Shown here in pieces: positions 6,753 to 9,798 of a DNA stretch of 9,798 nt. A model generated the notes under the pieces. That model did no database searches, was not told the DNA's origin, and was given only the letters and a program-made list of their open reading frames with translations. A program made the position numbers and the translations under genes. The stretch's first letter is position 1. Every line of letters starts with the position of its first letter. Source of the stretch: Thermococcaceae archaeon (GTDB lineage: Archaea > Methanobacteriota_B > Thermococci > Thermococcales > Thermococcaceae); the NCBI GenBank assembly GCA_026986455.1, contig JALSON010000244.1, forward strand, positions 1 through 9,798, given 5' to 3'.

Positions 6753-6826
6753 AGCGGGGTGGGGCAGCTAGGAGTGCCCGCCGGGCTCATAACCCGGAGG
6801 TCGGTGGTTCAAATCCACCCCCCGCT
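6753..6826 (+). tRNA. Initiator tRNA-Met (CAU)
   Basis: A full 74-base cloverleaf folds by hand. Acceptor AGCGGGG (6753-6759) pairs with CCCCGCT (6820-6826). The D stem is GGGC/GCCC (6762-6765, 6776-6779). The anticodon arm is CCGGG-CTCATAA-CCCGG (6781-6797) with CAT at 6788-6790. The T arm is GGTGG-TTCAAAT-CCACC (6803-6819). The A1-U72 pair and the three consecutive G-C pairs at the base of the anticodon stem (GGG/CCC) are the marks of an archaeal initiator tRNA rather than an elongator Met or Ile2 tRNA. CCA is not encoded and there is no intron. The 3' half (6787-6826) is antisense to the end of the homing endonuclease gene. Confidence 0.95.
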
Positions 6827-7701
6827 ATTTCGGGCTTTTTGTTATGTTTCTCCTCTCTTGTAAGCTGTTCTACTACAGAATCCTGAAAATATTCTAACAA
6901 TTTGTTTTTCTTTCGTTCAATACTGAACCCAATATTTAAGAGGTATCTGTAAACCGAGTCTTTCTGCGATATGACAATGGTGAAAAGATCAGAATTGTAA
7001 AAATACACTTTGTCTCGTATGACTACAGGTTGTCCCTTCCTTTTTGTTTTGTAGATTTTAGAGTTGATCTCAAATTCTTTCAGTAACTCCCTGCACAACT
7101 CCAAGATTTCCAAGTCATAGTTGCTTGCTTCCACTCTCGCCCGATTCTGATAAACAATGGCGCTTCCCTCGCTGTCAAAGAACCCCCTCAAGAATTCCCG
7201 GGGGTAGGTTCTGACAATATTAAAAAGCTTCTCCTTTGGCCTACTAAGGAACATGTAAAGATCCTTGTTTGTAACCTCTACACACCAGCGGTAACTCCTA
7301 CCTCGATTGTGTTCAAAACCAATCCATGGATTCACAGCAATATCTTTTAGAGCATTCCAGAAGGCTTCTGCAAAATCCCTATCAACAACCTTAAGACGGA
7401 TTCTGTACTTATAAGCGTTCTCACTGACGGATGCATCCCCCAAGTAAACCCCCACAATGTAAGCCAAAGCTGGAGAGGGTTCTAGCCTCGCTCGTCTCAG
7501 TTTATTGAACGTGTTGTGTGTCCCCTTACACCACCGTAGCACGGTAGCTTTGGACACTGATACGTCAAACTCGTCTGCAATGCTCTCTTTTATTTTTGAA
7601 TAGCTCATATTATGGGATCGAAGTTCTCTTGCCCTATTCTGGATCCTCTCGATCTCCCAAGGTGCCAGTTCCCTGAGCTTCCGCATGTAACTATTAGACA
7701 T
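6787..7701 (-). CDS. Free-standing LAGLIDADG homing endonuclease with N-terminal HTH, overlapping the initiator tRNA gene
   Basis: This 304-residue protein has an HTH near residues 35-58 (YSKIKESIADEFDVSVSKAT) and two LAGLIDADG motifs: ALAYIVGVYLGDA (78-90, metal-binding Asp89) and FLRGFFDSEGS (170-180, Asp176). It is thus a single-chain two-motif endonuclease, neither intein nor intron embedded. The last 12 residues (AGGGFEPPTSGL) are antisense to the tRNA T arm and 3' half; this string is a familiar artefact of translated antisense tRNA. The stop TGA is the complement of the anticodon-loop bases 6787-6789. The functional domain probably ends near residue 290. The DNA is visibly richer in A+T than its neighbours (20 of 60 bases are G/C in 6841-6900, 30 of 60 in 5461-5520), consistent with acquisition by transfer. 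No ribosome site precedes ATG 7701. The TATA at 7707-7714 would instead suit leaderless start at ATG 7686 (MRKLRELAPW). Target unknown. Confidence 0.85.
   Translation of the reverse strand: MSNSYMRKLRELAPWEIERIQNRARELRSHNMSYSKIKESIADEFDVSVSKATVLRWCKGTHNTFNKLRRARLEPSPALAYIVGVYLGDASVSENAYKYRIRLKVVDRDFAEAFWNALKDIAVNPWIGFEHNRGRSYRWCVEVTNKDLYMFLSRPKEKLFNIVRTYPREFLRGFFDSEGSAIVYQNRARVEASNYDLEILELCRELLKEFEINSKIYKTKRKGQPVVIRDKVYFYNSDLFTIVISQKDSVYRYLLNIGFSIERKKNKLLEYFQDSVVEQLTREEKHNKKPEIAGGGFEPPTSGL
6836..6840 (+). terminator. T5 run downstream of the initiator tRNA
   Basis: TTTTT begins 10 bases past the tRNA 3' end. Short T-runs at this distance are usual termination points for archaeal tRNA transcripts. 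The run lies within the antisense endonuclease gene. Confidence 0.45.
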
Positions 7702-7706
7702 TGTCT

Positions 7707-7714
7707 ATTTAAAA
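7707..7714 (-). promoter_or_regulatory. TATA element of the homing endonuclease gene
   Basis: On the - strand, TTTTAAAT is preceded by caaaagag (BRE-like). It is only 6 bases upstream of ATG 7701 but about 25 bases from ATG 7686. The expected TSS thus coincides with the second ATG, predicting a leaderless mRNA and a protein five residues shorter. Confidence 0.5.
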
Positions 7715-7738
7715 CTCTTTTGATGAATAATTCTTCTT

Positions 7739-7779
7739 GGCAAACCTTTTTAAATCCCCTTCTGATTCCCGGCGTGAAG
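7739..7779 (+). promoter_or_regulatory. Near-copy of the uS15 promoter (copy A)
   Basis: GGCAAACC, TTTTTAAA, CCCC, GATTCCC and CGTGAAG occur in the same order and spacing as in the uS15 promoter at 8513-8552. By hand alignment about 36 of 42 columns match, with three short gaps. Similarity starts abruptly at GGCAAAC and stops after GTGAAG, the predicted TSS region. Downstream of copy A there is no uS15 gene. A GTG at 7774 could start a 13-codon leaderless reading frame ending at TGA 7813-7815, which is probably meaningless. Transcription from here could run into the lamin-tail gene at 7901. Confidence 0.65.
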
Positions 7780-7861
7780 CCCGGTTTCAGTTCAGCCAGG
7801 TCCGTTATTCATTGAGAAACGCTGTAAGGCGAAAATGTCTCACCCGAAAAATCGTAAGGCT

Positions 7862-7869
7862 CATATATC
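7862..7869 (+). promoter_or_regulatory. Candidate TATA box of the lamin-tail protein gene
   Basis: CATATATC lies ~31 bases before ATG 7901, with an A-rich segment (cgaaaaatcg) upstream. The TSS would be near 7890, giving a leader of ~10 bases that holds the GGTGGG ribosome site. Copy A at 7739-7779 is an alternative upstream promoter. Confidence 0.4.
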
Positions 7870-7900
7870 AAGTTCCCACAAAATAACAAACGGTGGGATT

Positions 7901-8368
7901 ATGAAACGCGGGCAGTCAGCTCTGGAATATCTTCTCGCAATTGCCCTGGCGCTGGCTGCGGTGACGATGGTCGTTCATTATCTCAGCGGGACAGCGTCCA
8001 GTGTACCCGGTGCTTCAGGGGTGGTCATTTCTTACGTCGAGTACAACCCACCGGGAGATGATGTAGAAGGGGAGTATGTGGTTATAGAAAACGAAGGATT
8101 GAGCGATGTTGACATGAGTGGATGGAAGCTGATGGACGAAAGCAATCATGTCTATACCTTCCCCTCCGGCTTTGTGCTGAAAGCGGGTGCGAGCGTGAGG
8201 GTTCACACCGGAAGCGGCGTTGATACAGAGACCGACCTCTACTGGGGCAGAAAACAGGCCGTGTGGAACAACAACGGGGATACGGCTTACCTCTATAATG
8301 CGGAAGGGAAGCTCGTGGACAAATGCTCCTGGACAGGCAAGGAAGGTGGGGCGGTTAGCTGCCACTGA
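7901..8368 (+). CDS. Class III signal peptide protein with lamin tail domain (LTD)
   Basis: This 155-residue exported protein starts at ATG 7901, preceded by GGTGGG. The open frame reaches back to an ATG at 7835, but that would bury the export signal. MKRGQSALEYLLAIALALAA is a class III signal: basic n-region, Q-S-A-L-E-Y at residues 5-10, then a hydrophobic helix to ~28. A Ser/Gly linker (30-40) leads to a lamin tail domain (~41-145). Its pattern is recognisable in ISYVEYNPPGDD, GEYVVIENEG, DMSGWKLMDE, YTFPSGFVLKAGASVRVHTG and VWNNNGDTAYLYNAEGKLVD. Archaeal LTDs of this type are extracellular beta-sandwich domains often attached to surface nucleases or adhesion proteins; here the domain stands alone on a pilin-like anchor. 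Cys142 and Cys154 could form a disulfide. It may be a pilus tip, surface adhesin or DNA-binding protein (inference). It sits between the two promoter copies. Confidence 0.88.
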   Translation: MKRGQSALEYLLAIALALAAVTMVVHYLSGTASSVPGASGVVISYVEYNPPGDDVEGEYVVIENEGLSDVDMSGWKLMDESNHVYTFPSGFVLKAGASVRVHTGSGVDTETDLYWGRKQAVWNNNGDTAYLYNAEGKLVDKCSWTGKEGGAVSCH

Positions 8369-8512
8369 TGCTTTTTAGCAGCTGGTGCGTTAAGGTGTTA
8401 TTGACCTTATTCAAGCAGCATTTTCCACGGTACTTTTAGGACAGACCCACTAATATCCCAAAGAAGGAGGGCCGGACACGCTACGGTTACCCGGGCAGCA
8501 TTTTCCCACAAA
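8369..8512 (+). other. Non-coding spacer with inverted and direct repeats
   Basis: I see no convincing gene here. It contains a T5 run (8372-8376) just past the lamin-tail stop and a perfect 6-base inverted repeat TAAGGT/ACCTTA (8391-8396, 8404-8409) with a 7-base loop. Another inverted repeat, AGCTGC/GCAGCT (8357-8362, 8378-8383), spans the stop codon. These fit a 3' end/terminator zone for the lamin-tail gene. Two copies of a 14-15 base repeat lie further on (separate entry). Confidence 0.4.
8415..8509 (+). repeat. Short direct repeat pair
   Basis: GCAGCATTTTCCAC (8415-8428) recurs as GCAGCATTTTCCCAC (8495-8509), differing by one inserted C, with start positions 80 bases apart. The second copy ends 3 bases before copy B of the duplicated promoter. 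The cause is unknown; it may be a remnant of a local duplication or a pair of protein-binding sites upstream of the uS15 promoter. Confidence 0.5.
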
Positions 8513-8552
8513 GGCAAACTTTTTAAACCCCTTCCCGATTCCCAACGTGAAG
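8513..8552 (+). promoter_or_regulatory. Promoter of the uS15-nuclease operon (copy B)
   Basis: GGCAAAC (BRE-like) and TTTTTAAA (8520-8527) predict a TSS near 8548-8551, around CGTGAAG. The resulting leader is about 45 bases, with a hairpin (8554-8577) and the GGAGGTG ribosome site (8582-8588). Nearly the same block occurs at 7739-7779. Confidence 0.75.
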
Positions 8553-8553
8553 G

Positions 8554-8577
8554 GACGGCTGGCGGGAGCTGGCCGTC
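8554..8577 (+). promoter_or_regulatory. Hairpin in the uS15 mRNA leader, possible autoregulatory element
   Basis: GACGGCTGGC (8554-8563) pairs with GCTGGCCGTC (8568-8577) over ten consecutive pairs, eight Watson-Crick and two G-U, closed by GGGA (8564-8567), which fits the stable GNRA tetraloop class. The tandem U-G/G-U pairs (8560-8571, 8561-8570) are followed by G-C (8562-8569). This creates the G-U/G-C step that bacterial S15 recognises in 16S helix 22 and in several of its own mRNA leaders. The ribosome site starts five bases after the stem. The structure is seen directly; the regulatory role is inference. Confidence 0.55.
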
Positions 8578-8594
8578 ACCGGGAGGTGTATGAT

Positions 8595-9050
8595 ATGGCA
8601 AGGATACACGCGAGAAAGAGAGGGAAATCCGGCTCCAAAAGGCCGCCAAGGACTGCCCCACCCACGTGGGTGGAATATACCGCTGAAGAGGTCGAAAACC
8701 TCGTTATAAAGCTCAGGAAGGAAGGCCACAGCACTGCAATGATAGGGACTCTTCTCAGGGATCAGTATGGCATTCCGAGCGTTAAGCTGATTACAGGCAA
8801 GAAGATAACCCAGATACTCGAAGAAAACGGCCTTGCTCCCGACATTCCGGAAGACCTGATGTTCCTAATCAGAAAGGCCGTCAAGCTCAGGAAGCACCTT
8901 GAGCTGCACCCGAAGGACAAGCACTCAAGGCGTGGCTTACAGCTCACGGAGAGCAAGATAAGGCGCCTCGTCAAGTACTACAGGAGAACAGGCAAGCTTC
9001 CTGCCAAGTGGAGATATGATCCAGAGCAGGCCAGGCTGCTCGTTCGCTGA
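8595..9050 (+). CDS. rps15p: Small ribosomal subunit protein uS15
   Basis: This 151-residue archaeal/eukaryotic-type S15 has the N-terminal extension [20 protein letters not shown], absent from bacterial S15. Next comes an extension helix region ([20 protein letters not shown]) and the S15 core. The core helices carry the rRNA-contacting segment [20 protein letters not shown] (~98-117) and [18 protein letters not shown]. It binds the 16S rRNA central-domain three-way junction early in 30S assembly. ATG 8595 follows GGAGGTG (8582-8588) at good spacing. The frame is open upstream to a GTG at 8547, close to the predicted TSS, but the strong ribosome site and family N-terminus favour 8595. The downstream nuclease gene starts 30 bases later with its own ribosome site and no visible promoter, so the two form an operon, as in Pyrococcus furiosus. 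Confidence 0.97.
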   Translation: MARIHARKRGKSGSKRPPRTAPPTWVEYTAEEVENLVIKLRKEGHSTAMIGTLLRDQYGIPSVKLITGKKITQILEENGLAPDIPEDLMFLIRKAVKLRKHLELHPKDKHSRRGLQLTESKIRRLVKYYRRTGKLPAKWRYDPEQARLLVR

Positions 9051-9080
9051 CCCCTTTCCTTCTTCTTTCCGGGTGATAAG

Positions 9081-9798
9081 ATGGACAGGAGTGCATTTTT
9101 GGAAAAGGTGAGGGAAGGGGCAGAACTGATTAAAATGCACATAGAGTTAGGTCACACCATCAGGCTGATTTCCCACAGGGATGCCGATGGAATAACTGCC
9201 GGAGGCATCTTGGCAAAGGCAATCGCCAGGGAGGGCGGGAGCTTTCAGCTGAGCATAGTCAAGCAGCTCAGCGAGGACTTCATAAAGGAACTTGCCAGAG
9301 AAAAGCACGGAATCTACGTTTTCAGCGATCTTGGAAGCGGCTCAATGGGTTTGATTGAGAGATATCTTGAGGATTCAGATGTACTCGTTGCTGATCATCA
9401 CCCTCCCGAAAAGGAGGAATTCTCAAATGAAGCCCATCTCATTGTAAATCCGACTCTCTACGGAGCAGACAGCGTCAGGGATTTAAGCGGCTCCGGAACC
9501 GCATATTTTGTTGCGGCGGAGATGAGCAAAGACAACAGGGATTTGAGCTATCTCGCACTGGTCGGAGCAGTTGGGGACATGCAGGAAATAGATGGCACTT
9601 TTCATGGAATGAACCTCGATATAATCAGGGACGGGGAGGAGCTCGGTATCGTGGAGGTTCGCAAGGAGCTCAGGCTGTTCGGCAGGGAAAGCAGAAAGCT
9701 CTCACAGATGTTAGCATATGCCACAAATCCCGAGATTCCAGAGATAACAGGAGATGAGCGGAAGGCGATCGAGTTCCTGAGAGCCAAAGGCTTTGATC
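9081..9798 (+). CDS. RecJ-like DHH family single-strand nuclease (GAN-type), N-terminal half, partial
   Basis: 239 complete residues are visible before the window ends; archaeal homologues are roughly 470-480 long. The DHH phosphoesterase metal-binding motifs appear in order: HRDADG (32-37), FSDLGSG (Asp83), ADHHPP (DHH at 105-107) and GAVGD (Asp166). A conserved [11 protein letters not shown] segment lies between. In Thermococcales this gene, next to uS15, encodes the GINS-associated nuclease/RecJ-like exonuclease, which digests single-stranded DNA or RNA from the 5' end and associates with the CMG-like replicative helicase. The ATG at 9081 follows GGGTGAT; a pyrimidine-rich stretch (9051-9070) separates it from uS15, with no TATA box. 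The C-terminal DHHA1-type nucleic-acid-binding domain lies beyond the window. Proteins of the family also include oligoribonuclease-like Nrn enzymes, but the neighbour supports GAN. Confidence 0.9.
   Translation, partial: MDRSAFLEKVREGAELIKMHIELGHTIRLISHRDADGITAGGILAKAIAREGGSFQLSIVKQLSEDFIKELAREKHGIYVFSDLGSGSMGLIERYLEDSDVLVADHHPPEKEEFSNEAHLIVNPTLYGADSVRDLSGSGTAYFVAAEMSKDNRDLSYLALVGAVGDMQEIDGTFHGMNLDIIRDGEELGIVEVRKELRLFGRESRKLSQMLAYATNPEIPEITGDERKAIEFLRAKGFD

Noticed and set aside
7735..7860. Search for an attachment-site repeat of the tRNA 3' end (GTTCAAATCC..CCCCGCT) at the far side of the endonuclease segment
   Set aside because: Only a trivial AAATCCCC match is seen inside promoter copy A; there is no integrase gene and no real att repeat.
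7835..7900. Upstream ATG at 7835 as start of the lamin-tail protein
   Set aside because: It would place 22 residues before the class III motif, which must be close to the N-terminus, and it lacks a ribosome site, whereas ATG 7901 has GGTGGG.
9051..9080. Pyrimidine-rich stretch between uS15 and the nuclease as a terminator
   Set aside because: The T-runs are broken to three or fewer, and a ribosome site follows at once; an operon junction fits better.

Overview
The window comes from a hyperthermophilic archaeon of the order Thermococcales (Thermococcus, or a close relative such as Pyrococcus or Palaeococcus). The grounds are: ribosomal protein uS15 followed by a RecJ-like DHH nuclease (GAN); an archaeal-type initiator tRNA with A1-U72 and no encoded CCA; the two-subunit aconitase-X-type phosphomevalonate dehydratase of the archaeal mevalonate pathway; several short class III signal peptide proteins; archaeal BRE/TATA promoters; and GGTGAT/GGAGGTG ribosome binding sites. 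No IS element, CRISPR array or rRNA is visible. No gap between genes exceeds 300 bases.

Region 1 (1-2765, + strand) holds the C-terminal part of a multi-membrane protein, probably a GT-C type glycosyltransferase cut by the window edge. It overlaps a DUF2079 polytopic membrane protein by 14 bases. Region 2 (2671-3785) has two paralogous mini-pilin-like class III signal peptide proteins on the - strand. A 187-residue protein with a C-terminal HTH is divergent on the + strand, and the two directions share a TATA element. The tail of the DUF2079 gene runs 95 bases antisense into the first mini-pilin. Region 3 (3782-6622, - strand) contains phosphomevalonate dehydratase large and small subunit genes (stop and start back to back), then a site-2 metalloprotease with an N-terminal zinc ribbon and its own promoter.

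Region 4 (6700-8594) is the accessory-looking part. The initiator tRNA-Met gene is followed by a visibly AT-rich LAGLIDADG endonuclease gene on the opposite strand, whose last 12 codons and stop codon are the antisense of the tRNA. Next come a near-copy of the uS15 promoter, a class III signal peptide/lamin-tail-domain secreted protein, and the genuine uS15 promoter. Region 5 (8595-9798) is uS15 and the N-terminal half of the DHH nuclease, a probable operon. The uS15 leader contains a 10-pair hairpin closed by a GGGA (GNRA-type) loop directly before the ribosome binding site. It carries a G-U/G-C step like that bound by S15 in 16S rRNA, so it is a candidate autoregulatory element.

The genes fall into unrelated housekeeping and surface groups: isoprenoid lipid synthesis (PMDh), translation (initiator tRNA, uS15), DNA repair/replication (GAN), and envelope functions (glycosyltransferase-like protein, DUF2079, mini-pilins, lamin-tail protein, site-2 protease). 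The parts most worth a second look are the tRNA/endonuclease junction, the duplicated promoter and the uS15 leader hairpin.
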